Positions 53,377 to 63,810 are shown, counted from the stretch's first letter. The stretch is DNA of 64,000 nucleotides from Prevotella dentasini JCM 15908 (GCF_000614065.1 NZ_BAKG01000001.1:1-64000), one strand, 5' to 3'. Notes: generated from the sequence alone by a model not told the origin. Numbers and translations are program-made.

Positions 53377-55121
53377 ATGATAAAATTCCACGACGTCAAG
53401 ACCACCGACCGCGAACTCATACAGAGCTATACCCTCTGCGGCGACCGTCAGAACTGCGACCTCAGCATTGCCAACATCATCTCTTGGCGATTCCTATACA
53501 ATACTCAGATTGCCGAAGTAGACGGCTTTCTCGTCTTCCGTTTCTACATGGGGCACCACCTTGCCTACATGGCCCCCGTATGGAAGTGCCGTTGGGACGA
53601 GTCGATGCGCGAGTCGTTTGCAGCCATTGTCCGCCAGATGAGAGACGACGCCATAGCTCTTGGGCACCCCTTCCTGATGCTTGGCGTATGCAGCAACATG
53701 GTGGAGATACTCGAAACCACCTTTCCCGGCACCTTCGACATAAGGCCCGACCGCGACCATTTCGACTATATCTACACGCGGGAGAAGCTCGCCACGCTGT
53801 CGGGCAAGAAGCTGCAGGGGAAGCGCAACCACTGCAACAAGTTCCGGAAGCTCTATCCCGACTATGAGTACAAGCCGCTGACGAAGGACATGATACCCGA
53901 ATGTCTTGCCGTAGAAGCCAATTGGCGCAAAGCCTCGAAGGACGACACGGAGAGTGCCGAGGACCTTTCGGAAGAGCTGCGCTCCATGACCCGTATCTTC
54001 GATATGTGGGACGAGATAGGCACGATAGGCGGTACGATATGGGTCGGCGGCAAGATAGTCGCCTTCACCTTCGGATGTCCGATTACCAATACCGTCTTCG
54101 ACGTCTGCGTAGAAAAGGCAGATACCGGCTACGAAGGGGCGTTCTCCATCATCAATCAGGAGTTTGCGCGCCATCTGCCCGAACAGTATGAGTATATGAA
54201 CAGGGAGGAAGACCTCGGCATAGAAGGCCTGCGCTATGCGAAATTGTCGTACAGGCCCGACATTCTTTTGGAGAAAAACGTAGTCATGGAGAGGTATCCG
54301 CTTGCGCAATTCGAGAACCAAGACCGCATCAGGCAGGAGACGCGCGACCTCTGGCGCGACACTTTCCACGACCCGGAGGAGTTCATCGACCTCTACTTCT
54401 CGCGTGTGTTCCGTCCCGAATGGAACGTCGTCTGCCAGTTCGGCCGCCACACCGTGGCCGCCCTCCAGACCATTCCGCATCAGCTGAAGTACTACGACGC
54501 GCAGGCACTGACCGCCTACATCAGCGGAGTAAGCGTCCGCGAGGAATACCGCAAGCAGGAGATAGGCAGCAATCTCATGTCGCAGGCGCACTTCCGGCTT
54601 TACCATAAGGAGGCGGTCTTCGCCGTCCTGATACCTGCCGAAGAATGGCTCTGCGACTGGTACGGCCGCTGCGGCTACGTGCGCCGTATCACCTGCGTGG
54701 CTCCGCCTGCCGGCGTGGACGACTGGGACTTCTCCGCCTACGACCAGTGGCAGCAGTCGCGTCCCGCCATCCTGCTGCACAGCGAGGGCGGATTCGAGGT
54801 CATCAAGGAAGACTTCCGCATTGCCCGTTCGCTCAATCCGGCCGTGCAGCGGCCCACCGAAGCCGTCCCGGGCATGATACGCGTAGTCAATGCCGGGAAG
54901 GCTCTGCAACTCTATGCCTCCCGGATCCCGCGCTGACGGAGAACCTGCGTGTCTACAACGACTCGGACATCCCGATGAACAACATCTATTTCCATATAGA
55001 GGACGGACACGTCAGCCACACCAACCATCCGCTTCCGCATACCCGGACGCTGACCATCAACGAACTGGCCGACTACATCTTCGCAGATGACAGCCTCGAA
55101 ATGACCCTGATGCTCAATTAG
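53377..55121 (+). CDS. DUF2156 - GNAT - SCP2-like three-domain protein, frameshifted
   Basis: The ATG at 53377 opens a DUF2156/phosphatidylglycerol-lysyltransferase-like domain (residues about 1-308: DRQNCDLSIANIISWRF, GKKLQGKRNHCNKFRKLYPDYEY, NREEDLGIEGLRYAKLSYRP). It continues into a GNAT acyltransferase of the Eis type (about 309-455: AYISGVSVREEYRKQEIGSNLMSQ, VLIPAEEWLCDWYGRCGY), then an SCP2-like C-terminus (about 490-581: NLRVYNDSDIPMNNIYFHI). The frame is lost near 54917, where YASPDPALTENL is recovered with one extra C. In other Bacteroidetes I know the first two domains as separate proteins. Substrate unknown; aminoacyl or acyl transfer is likely. Confidence 0.82.
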
Positions 55122-55234
55122 AACAGGGAAGGTTTCCTGCCGGCTCTGTGTTTCTGCATGGTATGAACTGCTGGCTGATAACCCGGCGGAAGTACATTCT
55201 TTGTCGCAAAGTTGCTCAGTTGAGGGCAAATTGC

Positions 55235-55242
55235 TATATTTG
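55235..55242 (+). promoter_or_regulatory. -7 promoter box for mcrBC
   Basis: TATATTTG, 65 bp before the mcrB ATG. GTTG lies about 20 bp upstream at the -33 position. Confidence 0.55.
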
Positions 55243-55307
55243 CAGGTGGAAGCCGGGGCGGTTTTCGTCCGTCTTTTGGCTTATACCTTTATGAGAACTA
55301 ATCGATA

Positions 55308-57785
55308 ATGGAAAAGATACAAGCTGTTATAAATGCAGATGGCAGCTATACTTGCGAGGTCAACATAAGCATGGAGGAATGGAAGGCTGTTCTTTCCGCT
55401 ACCCAAATTACTCCGAAAGCAAAGGAGGCTTTGTTGGCTTTCTATGCCATGCCCGACTATAAGGCATCGTGCATGGAAGTTAGTCGGGCGGTTTATGGAG
55501 ACGATAAGCACTATCGGAACATCAATGCAGCGGTAGTGCAGTTCGGCCGTGCCGCACGGTCTATCCTCAATCGGATTGAGATTGTAGGCGAAGGGGCTGC
55601 GTGGCTTTTCCCGATGGATGGGGGAAAAAGGTCGATAATCTGTTTGTATGGCAGATGCGGCCGGAGCTTGCGGCTGCTGTCAAAGCCTCGCTCGTGTCGA
55701 ACAAGACAGCCTTGGCGTCTGCCCTGAATGGCTATAAGGCTTACTTCCCGTCTCATTGGGAACTTGAACGATACAAGTGGGAGGCTGTCAGGAACTTTCA
55801 AGAGGAGTGGAATATTGATGCAGCTGACTTCTCGGCAATGTTGGAAAAGGCATTTTCAAAGGTGAAAAACCTGCTTAATGCGGCACGTTTCTATCCTTTG
55901 GGGACGATAAAAGCTTTTGCTAAAGTGGCTCCCGAGGATGTTCGGGCGATGTTCCGACGGCTTTACGATGAAGAGAAGAGCCTCTTTGAAAGGATAGGCA
56001 TCTTTCAGAGTGAAGCGGAAAGGCTGCGGTCGACATACAATGATGGCACGTGGAAAAGCCATTACCAGAACAATAACAGCATCAGTGTGTATCTGTGGCT
56101 TCGCTATCCCGACAAATACTACATCTATAAGAGTACGGAATACAAGAAGGTTGCATCACTTCTAAGCAACGTATATAAGCCAAAACGGTCGTCATCTCCC
56201 TTGCAGGTGGTGTTAGGCTGCCTGTTTTACGATGCCGTCTGCGAGGAATTGCAGAAAGATGCGGAGCTTTTGGCTCTCGTAAAGGCGACAATTGATGGAG
56301 AATCACTGCCACTTTATGCCGATCCTGAGCTGAGAACGCTCACTGTAGACTTCGGTTTCTATATCAGCAGATATTATGATGACGACACGAAACAACAATC
56401 CATAACCAACGAAACGACAAAGACCATGGATAGAATAGACAAATATATTGACCTCCTCAAGGCCAACCACAACCTTATCTTTACCGGTGCGCCCGGCACA
56501 GGAAAGACTTTCACGGCCAAGGAAATGGCAAATCGGATGGGCGGAGTGTGCAAACAGGTGCAGTTTCACCCCTCGTATGACTATACAGATTTCGTGGAAG
56601 ACTGCGTCCTACGACTTTTGGGCAGTCCAATGGAGCTGTTGCTTTCGCCGGGAAGATGGAATCTTTAAGGAGTTTTGCAAGAAGGCCCTTCTGAACTCAG
56701 AGATACAAGATAGTGGAGACATCTTTTCCGAACTGAATGATAGCCCGAAAATTTGGAAGGTTTCGCTTGAAGGGACAGGAGATAATCCCACACGTACAGA
56801 TTGTTTGGACAATGGACATATCCGTATAGGATGGGGGCAGTACGGCGATGTGGAAGACTTCAATGACTATGAAGACTACTCGGATGGAGGGAAAGCGATT
56901 CTTAAAGCGTTCCAGACAGGCATGCAGATTGGCGACCTTGTCGTTTCCTGCTACTCAGCCAAGGAGACCGATGCGATTGGGATTATCACTGGCGATTACG
57001 AATATCGTAAAGAAGGTGGAGCATACCCTCGATACCGTACTGTAAAATGGTTGGTAAAGAACATCAGGTACGATATAAGAGAGCTGAATGACAATCGGAT
57101 GTTGACACTCTCAACAGTGTATAGGCTTTATTGGAACATACAGGATGTTATTAAAGTTGTACGTTCTTTACTTCCAGCTCCGACTACTTTGGCCCATAAC
57201 CAACCCAAACCCTACGTCTTTATCATTGACGAAATCAACCGCGGAGAGATTTCCAAGATATTCGGAGAACTCTTTTTCTCTATCGAACCCAGCTATCGCG
57301 GCGAGAAGGAACGGGTACAGACGCAGTACCAAAGCCTGATAGAGGAGGGTGATGTCTTCAAGGATGGCTTCTTCATTCCCGAGAATGTGTATATCATAGG
57401 TACGATGAACAACATAGACCGAAGCGTAGAAAGCATGGACTTTGCCATGCGCCGACGCTTTGTCTGGCAGGAAATCACAGCAGCGGAGAGTGCCGACAAT
57501 ATGGGCATCTCGGGCGAAAACCGCGAGCGGATGGACCGGCTGAACAAGGCGATAGCCGATACTGACGGACTTGGAAAGGACTATCAGATAGGTGGGGCGC
57601 AGTTCCTGAAAGTGGAAGAGGGGAGGATGACGCACGAGGAACTGTGGAGACTGAACCTCCAAAGTCTGATGAAGGAGTATCTGCGTGGGTTGCCCAATGC
57701 CGGGGAAAACTTCCGGCAATTGGAGAAAGTCTATATGGGAAAGGACGAAAGCGAGGCGGATGATGTCGAGACTGACCACGACTGA
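55308..57785 (+). CDS. mcrB: McrB-like AAA+ GTPase of a type IV restriction system, three frameshifts
   Basis: The N-terminal part (about 360 residues) has a helical opening (MEEWKAVLSATQITPKAKEALLAFYAMP) and no recognised DNA-reading domain. The AAA+ core has Walker A GAPGTGKT (from 56486), Walker B FIIDEINRGEISKIFGELFF (57220-57280) and the sensor TMNNIDRS, the McrB form of the NxxD guanine motif. Walker A and B are about 247 codons apart, against roughly 75 in E. coli McrB. The extra part contains KIWKVSLEGTG, GHIRIGWGQYG and MQIGDLVVSCYSAKETDAIG, which look like an EVE/PUA-type base-reading fold. One-base losses near 55600, 56600 and 56652 break the frame. Corrected length is about 825 residues. 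Confidence 0.87.
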
Positions 57786-59106
57786 CAACAATCAAGGAAA
57801 GCTGCCGATAGGCGATGAGGCTGACCTCCGAAACCTGAAACGCTTTGCCGGCAGGACGATAGGGAAACTCACTGGCGACGAGTTTCCTCATCTGCTTGTG
57901 TTTCCGCGCGACCTTGCCGGGGGCGATGACCGTATTGGGCAGGACTGCATCTATACATTGGGCGGCAAAGCGCAGGCAGTTCGTCTGATTACGGGGAACA
58001 TTGTAGGCTTCGTAGGAGTCAATGACACGCAGCTGACTATCCGCTCCCGTTTCGGGAATCCAGAACAGGAAGACTTCTTTCTCCATTATATGCTGGGAAA
58101 AGTCTTTTCTGTCAATCTCTTTGATTTGAAGCATACGACCAGCCGGCAGTCTTCTTTCGACTTCCTGCTCTATCTTTTTCCACGTCTTTTACAGCAGGCT
58201 TTGCGTTTGGGACTCTACAAGGAGTATCGGACAAAGCAGCATAACGATGCAGGCGTGAAGGGCGTTATAGACCTTAGAAGACACATTCAGAAGAACATTC
58301 CCTTTGCCGGTCGCGTTGCCTATAACGCCAAGGAGCTTAGTTACGACAACCGTATCACGCAGCTGTTGCGCCATACGATAGAGCTGCTGCGACGCCATCA
58401 GGTGGGCAACCGGCTGCTCCGCGTATCGTCAGAGATGGAACATGCGGTGGAAATGGTCGTGACGGCTACGCCTACTTACCATGCAAGAGAGGTGCAACGA
58501 GTGGTTTCCGACAACGTGCTGCATCCTTTCCGGCATCCTTGCTTCGTTTCCTATCAGCCGTTGCAGCGGCTTTGTATTCAGATTTTGCAGCACGAGAAAC
58601 TCAAATATGGTCAGGAGCACGATAAAATCTATGGTATCCTCTTCGATGCAGCGTGGCTTTGGGAAGAGTATCTCAATACGCTGCTGCACCCGTTAGGCTT
58701 CCGCCATCCAAAGAACAGGACAGGCAGGGGAGGCATAACCCTCTTTGAGAATCCGACAGTCACGGACGATGAAATCGTGGAATCCCGTTCCCGTTATCGT
58801 CGTTATCCCGATTTTCTGCGTCCGGGCTACGTGTTTGACGCCAAGTACAAGCATCTTGAAAGTGGCCGGATAGCCCGGGACGATATGCACCAAATCATTT
58901 CCTATATGTATGTAGAGCAGGCTTTCCGGGGTGGTTTTGTCTATCCGCATCCGCAAGCGACCTTTTCCGTCCGTCTTGGCAGGCTTCGTGGCTATGGCGG
59001 AGTGGTGGATAACATCGGCTTGCATATTCCTCCTGTCGGTAGATACGTTGATTTTGTCCGGGCAATGGAGGTGGAGGAAAAGCGTTTAACCGCATTGTTT
59101 GATTAG
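57763..59106 (+). CDS. mcrC: McrC-like nuclease subunit of a type IV restriction system
   Basis: About 447 residues from ATG 57763 (an adjacent ATG at 57760 is also possible). The gene overlaps the end of mcrB by 23 bp, the usual coupled arrangement. The N-terminal half (HLLVFPRDLAGGDDRI, GFVGVNDTQLTIRSRFG) is the McrB-binding region. The C-terminal PD-(D/E)xK nuclease site is YPDF...FDAKYK with D350, D359 and K361. With McrB it should cut DNA carrying modified bases after GTP-driven translocation. The frame is intact. Confidence 0.92.
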   Translation: MSRLTTTDNNQGKLPIGDEADLRNLKRFAGRTIGKLTGDEFPHLLVFPRDLAGGDDRIGQDCIYTLGGKAQAVRLITGNIVGFVGVNDTQLTIRSRFGNPEQEDFFLHYMLGKVFSVNLFDLKHTTSRQSSFDFLLYLFPRLLQQALRLGLYKEYRTKQHNDAGVKGVIDLRRHIQKNIPFAGRVAYNAKELSYDNRITQLLRHTIELLRRHQVGNRLLRVSSEMEHAVEMVVTATPTYHAREVQRVVSDNVLHPFRHPCFVSYQPLQRLCIQILQHEKLKYGQEHDKIYGILFDAAWLWEEYLNTLLHPLGFRHPKNRTGRGGITLFENPTVTDDEIVESRSRYRRYPDFLRPGYVFDAKYKHLESGRIARDDMHQIISYMYVEQAFRGGFVYPHPQATFSVRLGRLRGYGGVVDNIGLHIPPVGRYVDFVRAMEVEEKRLTALFD

Positions 59107-59207
59107 CGTATATTGTTTTTTCTCTCTGCGTCCCCATTCCTCCGGCGAATCATTTTTCTCCCTTCCGTTTCCCGGAAATATCCGATTAAAGTAATAACCT
59201 TGCACAC

Positions 59208-60962
59208 ATGACGGCATTTCATCCCTTTTCCGACCTCTCCGTTGCTCCTTCCGAACTGGAGGAGTTGCGGCCGAGACTGTTCAACAATCCCTTCTGCTAC
59301 GAGCCAGACGGGCTGTGCCGATTGGCTGCCCGGCAGCTTCAGGCTACGTTGCCGGCAACCTCGGAAGGCAAGATGTACGGGGTGATGGTCGTGGAGGCCG
59401 ATGGCGTGCTCGGATACTTGCAGGCCTATTCGGGGCAGATGGATGTTCCGTCCGACGATTTCGTTCCTCCTGTCTTCGACTACCTTGCGCCCGGCGGCCA
59501 TTTCAAGACGCACGAGGCCGAGATAAGCCTTGTCAACGAACGGATAGCGGCACTTTCGCACTCCGAGCGTTGCCAGTCGGCCCGTCGTCGGCTTGCCTCC
59601 GTCCGCAGGGAAGCCGAGGTGGAAATAGAAAAGAAGCGGAGCATTGTTGCGGCTGCCAAGCTGCTGCGCGACCAGCGGCGCAGGGAGGCGTTCCTCTCCG
59701 AGGCGGAAAAAGAGGAGCTGACGCGCCAGAGCCAGTTTCTGAAGGCGGAGCTGCACCGCACGAAAACCGCCTTCGCCCGACAGATTCGGGATGCCGAGGA
59801 AGCCGTGGAGGCTGTCGAGGCCGAGATAACGGCGCTGAAGCTGCTGCGCAAGCGGAAGTCGGACAGCCTGCAACGCTGGCTCTTTGCGCAGTTTGTCCTT
59901 CTCAACGCCCGTGGAGAGCAGAAAAGCCTGCTCGATATATTCCGCGGATATTATCTCCGCAACAGTCCTGCCCGGCAGCGTGCGGCAGCGGTTTCGGCAT
60001 TGCGGCCTGAAATCTTTGCCAGCCAGTCTCCCGACAGCCTTCTCCCTCCCTCGGGGGCAGGCGAATGTTGCGAGCCTAAGCTCCTGCAATACGCCTTTTC
60101 CCACGGTTTCCGTCCTGTCTCGATGGCCATGTTCTGGTGGGGCAGACCCCCGAAGACGGAAATCCGGCAGCACGGCCAGTTCTATCCGGCCTGCAACGGG
60201 AAGTGCAAGCCCATTCTCGAATGGATGCTGCAAGGGGTGGACTGGGCCGGGGAGGAAGCCGGGGAGAGCAGTTGCCGTCAACTGGAAATACTCTACGAGG
60301 ACGACTATCTCGCTGTGGTCAACAAGCCGTCGGGCATGTTGAGTGTCCCGGGACGCAGCCGCCGCGAGTCGGTCTATACCATCATGCAGGAGCGTTGGCC
60401 CGATGCCGGCGGCCCGATTATCGTTCACCGGCTCGACATGGCGACGAGCGGACTGCTCGTTGTGGCACGGACGAAGTCGGTTCACCGGCAGTTGCAGGCA
60501 CAGTTCAGGGCACGCACCGTCCGCAAACGCTATACCGCCCTCCTGCCCGTATCGCTCCTCGGCAGCCGGATACCCTCCTCGGGAACCATTTCCCTGCCCT
60601 TGCGCCCCGACCCGGCCGACCGTCCCCGTCAGGTGGTAGACCCCGAACGGGGCAAGCCTGCCATCACACATTATACAATCAAGGGGCGTGTTCCCCTCCC
60701 TGACCCACGCGTCCCGGAAGCCGTGTGCGTGGAACTCCGTCCGCTGACGGGACGCACCCATCAGCTGCGCGTCCATTGTGCGCATCCCGACGGCCTGTCT
60801 GCGCCCATCTTGGGCGATACCCTTTACGGGACGCGTGCCGCCCGTCTGTATCTCCATGCCGGGTATCTGGAGTTTGTGCATCCCGTCAGCGGCAAGACCA
60901 TGCGGATGTCCTCGCCTGCCGATACCGAATTTTTCTCCGAGCCGTCTAATCCCATTGCATGA
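59208..60962 (+). CDS. RluA-family pseudouridine synthase with long N-terminal extension
   Basis: Residues from about 361 to the end form an RluA-type synthase: EILYEDDYLAVVNKPSGML, the catalytic Asp in IVHRLDMATSGLL (D410), RKRYTAL, and LRPLTGRTHQLRVH. It isomerises uridines in rRNA or tRNA. The first 360 residues are unusual: a region with YEPDGLCRLAARQLQ, then a strong coiled coil (about 115-215, charged, with many Ala/Glu/Arg), then ARGEQKSLLDIF. This resembles long RluA proteins found in some Bacteroidetes, but I cannot name the added domain. The synthase site is intact. The gene starts about 100 bp after mcrC. Confidence 0.88.
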   Translation: MTAFHPFSDLSVAPSELEELRPRLFNNPFCYEPDGLCRLAARQLQATLPATSEGKMYGVMVVEADGVLGYLQAYSGQMDVPSDDFVPPVFDYLAPGGHFKTHEAEISLVNERIAALSHSERCQSARRRLASVRREAEVEIEKKRSIVAAAKLLRDQRRREAFLSEAEKEELTRQSQFLKAELHRTKTAFARQIRDAEEAVEAVEAEITALKLLRKRKSDSLQRWLFAQFVLLNARGEQKSLLDIFRGYYLRNSPARQRAAAVSALRPEIFASQSPDSLLPPSGAGECCEPKLLQYAFSHGFRPVSMAMFWWGRPPKTEIRQHGQFYPACNGKCKPILEWMLQGVDWAGEEAGESSCRQLEILYEDDYLAVVNKPSGMLSVPGRSRRESVYTIMQERWPDAGGPIIVHRLDMATSGLLVVARTKSVHRQLQAQFRARTVRKRYTALLPVSLLGSRIPSSGTISLPLRPDPADRPRQVVDPERGKPAITHYTIKGRVPLPDPRVPEAVCVELRPLTGRTHQLRVHCAHPDGLSAPILGDTLYGTRAARLYLHAGYLEFVHPVSGKTMRMSSPADTEFFSEPSNPIA

Positions 60963-61460
60963 TTTTTTCCGGAAGACTGACGTCCTGTTTCTTCCGTTGT
61001 CAACAGACAGACTTTCCTGCATGAACTGATGATTTCCGCCCCTTGGCGGCAACAGGCTGTTGGGGCGAAAAGTCCGCATCGGGACAGCCGTAAAACGAAA
61101 GTACCGTTTCCGTTCAGCGAAAGTGCCGTTTTCACCATGCGAAAACGGCACTTTGACCATGCGAAAGCGGCACTTTCGCCTTGCCGCCATTCCGGGCTGG
61201 GTTTCCGGGGCCGGGCATGGAGGAATCCCGGCAGGCAGAACCGCCCTGCGTGGGATGCCGTGCCCGCCTGCCGGCATCGCCGTGAGGGCATGGCGGATGC
61301 CGGGTTTTCGTTGTGGGCTTTGCCCTTGTCGGTCAAGCATGTCTGTCGATTTTGATAAGATATTGTGAAATAATCGGTCTGACGGTGCGGCTGTCCGTTT
61401 CCGTGAAAGGCAGGCAGATGCCGTCCGATAGTTTCTTGCTCGCCTTTTCGTCCCATTTCT
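60963..61460. other. Intergenic region with a 22-nt array
   Basis: About 500 bp between the RluA gene and the metG promoter. It contains the four-unit array at 61096-61183. Long open frames on both strands here follow from the high G+C content and are not supported. Confidence 0.5.
61096..61183 (+). repeat. 22-nt repeat array, locus 8 (4 units)
   Basis: Four head-to-tail blocks of exactly 22 nt: 61096-61117, 61118-61139, 61140-61161 and 61162-61183. Their cores run CGAAAGTACCGTTTC, CGAAAGTGCCGTTTT, CGAAAACGGCACTTT and CGAAAGCGGCACTTT. The first two are in the opposite sense from the last two, yet the phase is kept. Confidence 0.9.
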
Positions 61461-61491
61461 TTTGTCGTTTCTGTTATTTGCAGTAACTTTG
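61461..61491 (+). promoter_or_regulatory. Full sigma-ABfr promoter for metG
   Basis: TTTG at 61461-61464, 19-bp spacer, TAACTTTG at 61484-61491. The metG ATG follows after 26 bp. Confidence 0.8.
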
Positions 61492-61517
61492 CAGCACATA
61501 AATAACAATCAAGCAGT

Positions 61518-63580
61518 ATGGAAGAAAAGAAATTCAAGCGCACCACCGTAACGGCGGCCCTGCCCTATGCCAACGGCGGTGTGCATATAGGTCATCTTGC
61601 CGGAGTGTATGTTCCGGCCGACATCTACGTTCGCTACCTCCGGCTGAAGAAGCGCGAGGTAGTGTTCATCGGCGGCAGCGACGAGCACGGAGTGCCCATT
61701 ACCCTCCGCGCCAAGAAGGAAGGCATCACGCCGCAGGACGTCTGCGACCGCTACCACAAGATGATTAAGGACTCCTTTGAGGAGTTCGGCATCTCGTTCG
61801 ACGTGTATAGCCGCACGACGAGCGAGACGCACCACAAGTTTGCCTCCGACTTCTTCCGCAAGCTGTACGACGACGGAAAGCTGACCGAGCAGGTGTCGGA
61901 GCAGTATTACGACGAGGAGGCGCACCAGTTTCTTGCCGACCGCTACATCATGGGCGAGTGCCCCCACTGCGGCAACCCCAATGCCTACGGCGACCAGTGC
62001 GAGAAGTGCGGCAGCGACCTTTCGCCCATGGAGCTGAAGAATCCCCACTCTACGATTTCGGGTTCACAGCCCGTCATGAAGCAGACCAAGAACTGGTACC
62101 TGCCCCTGAACGAGTATCAGGAGTGGCTCAAACAGTGGATTCTCGACGGGCATAAGGAGTGGCGGTCCAACGTCTACGGTCAGTGCAAGAGCTGGCTCGA
62201 CATGGATTTGCAGCCGCGCGCGATGACCCGCGACCTCGACTGGGGTATTCCCGTACCCGTAAAGGATGCGGAAGGCAAGGTACTTTACGTCTGGTTCGAT
62301 GCGCCGATTGGCTATATTTCCAACACCAAGGAGATGTGCGAACGCGATCCGGAACGCTTCGGAAACTGGGAGAAGTGGTGGAAAGACCCGGAGACGCGTC
62401 TGGTTCACTTCATCGGAAAGGACAATATCGTCTTCCACTGCCTTATCTTCCCCACCATGCTCAAGCCTACGGCGACTATATTCTGCCCGACAACGTGCCG
62501 GCAAACGAGTTCCTCAACCTTGAGGACGACAAGATTTCGACGAGCAAGAACTGGGCGGTCTGGCTGCACGAGTACCTGCGCGATTTCGAAGGCAAGCAGG
62601 ATGTGCTGCGCTATGTGCTCACGGCCAACGCCCCGGAGACCAAGGACAACAACTTCACGTGGAAAGACTTTCAGGAGCGCAACAACTCCGAGCTGGTGGC
62701 AATATACGGAAACTTCGTCAACCGCGCGCTGCAACTGACCAAGAAGTATTGGGACGGCGTGGTGCCGGCATGCGGGGAGCTGCAGGAGACCGACCGTCAG
62801 GCCATTCAGGAATTCAAGGATGTGAAGACAAAGGTAGAGGCATATCTCGATGCCTTCAAGTTCCGCGAGGCACAGAAGGAGGCCATGAACCTCGCCCGAA
62901 TCGGAAACAAGTACATCACCGAGTGCGAGCCGTGGAAGGTATGGAAGACCGACCCGAAGCGCGTGGAGACCATTCTCTACATCTCGCTCCAGCTCGTTGC
63001 CAACCTCAGTATCGCTTTTGAGCCGTTCCTTCCGTTCAGCAGCAGGAAGCTGCGCGAGCTGATTAACATGACGGACTACGACTGGAGCGAGCTCGGAAGC
63101 ACCGACCTGCTCGCTGCCGGAAAGCAGCTTGCCGAGCCGGAACTGCTCTTTGAGAAGATTGAGGACGGGGCTATCGAGGCCCAGCTGCAGAAGCTCGCCG
63201 ACACAAAGAAGGAGAATGAGGCTTCCGGCTACAAGGCTGAACCCGTCAAGGCGGAGATTCCGTTCGACGACTTCGAGAAGCTCGACATACGGGTGGGCCA
63301 TATTGTCAGGTGCGAGAAGGTGAAGAAGAGCAAGAAGCTCCTTCAGTTCACCATCGACGACGGTTCGGGCAAGGAGCGCACCATCCTCAGCGGAATAGCC
63401 GCCTACTACGAGCCGGAACAGCTGACGGGCAAGGATGTCCTTTTCGTAGCGAACTTTGCGCCCCGCAAGATGATGGGCATTGAGAGTCAGGGAATGATTC
63501 TCTCTGCTGTCAATTTCGACGGTTCGCTCTCCGTAACAACTACCTTGGGCGAGGTAAAGCCGGGAAGTCAGGTGGGATAA
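61518..63580 (+). CDS. metG: Methionyl-tRNA synthetase, frameshifted
   Basis: A class I synthetase of MetG1 type, charging initiator and elongator tRNA-Met. It shows [14 protein letters not shown] (HIGH), a zinc knuckle CPHCG...CEKCGS, and DKISTSKNW (KMSKS). The C-terminus is an EMAP/Trbp111-like tRNA-binding domain ([33 protein letters not shown]). The frame is lost near 62464: [13 protein letters not shown] is recovered by adding one G to AAGCCTACG. Corrected length is about 687 residues, normal for the form with the C-terminal domain. A one-base loss in an essential gene most likely reflects sequence error. Confidence 0.96.
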
Positions 63581-63681
63581 TACCCGTCTCAAGCATCGCA
63601 TCCAGCCGTCCGCAACCATCCTGTCCCTTAAAGAGGAGGGTCTGAATAGTGGGTATGGGGACGGAGAAGATATAAAAAGAA

Positions 63682-63725
63682 AAGGCAACCAGCACATTCC
63701 AAGGAATAGACTGGTTGCTTTTTTC
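63682..63725 (+). terminator. Terminator of metG
   Basis: AGGCAACCAG pairs with CTGGTTGCT around a 17-nt loop and is followed by six T. It lies about 100 bp after the metG stop. Confidence 0.75.
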
Positions 63726-63759
63726 GTCACGGATGCTTGCCAGAGTCCGTGGAAATAGG

Positions 63760-63767
63760 TATCTTTG
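63760..63767 (+). promoter_or_regulatory. -7 promoter box for the right-edge gene
   Basis: TATCTTTG, 43 bp before the ATG at 63811. Confidence 0.55.
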
Positions 63768-63810
63768 CCGTTGCAAGAATATCTTTATCCTTGCAGCAAA
63801 GCAAAAAGAC

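Noticed and set aside
59103..61508. 801-codon open frame on the minus strand opposite the RluA gene
   Set aside because: It lies antisense to a gene with clear catalytic motifs, has low-complexity composition expected from an antisense frame in G+C-rich DNA, and shows no known domain.
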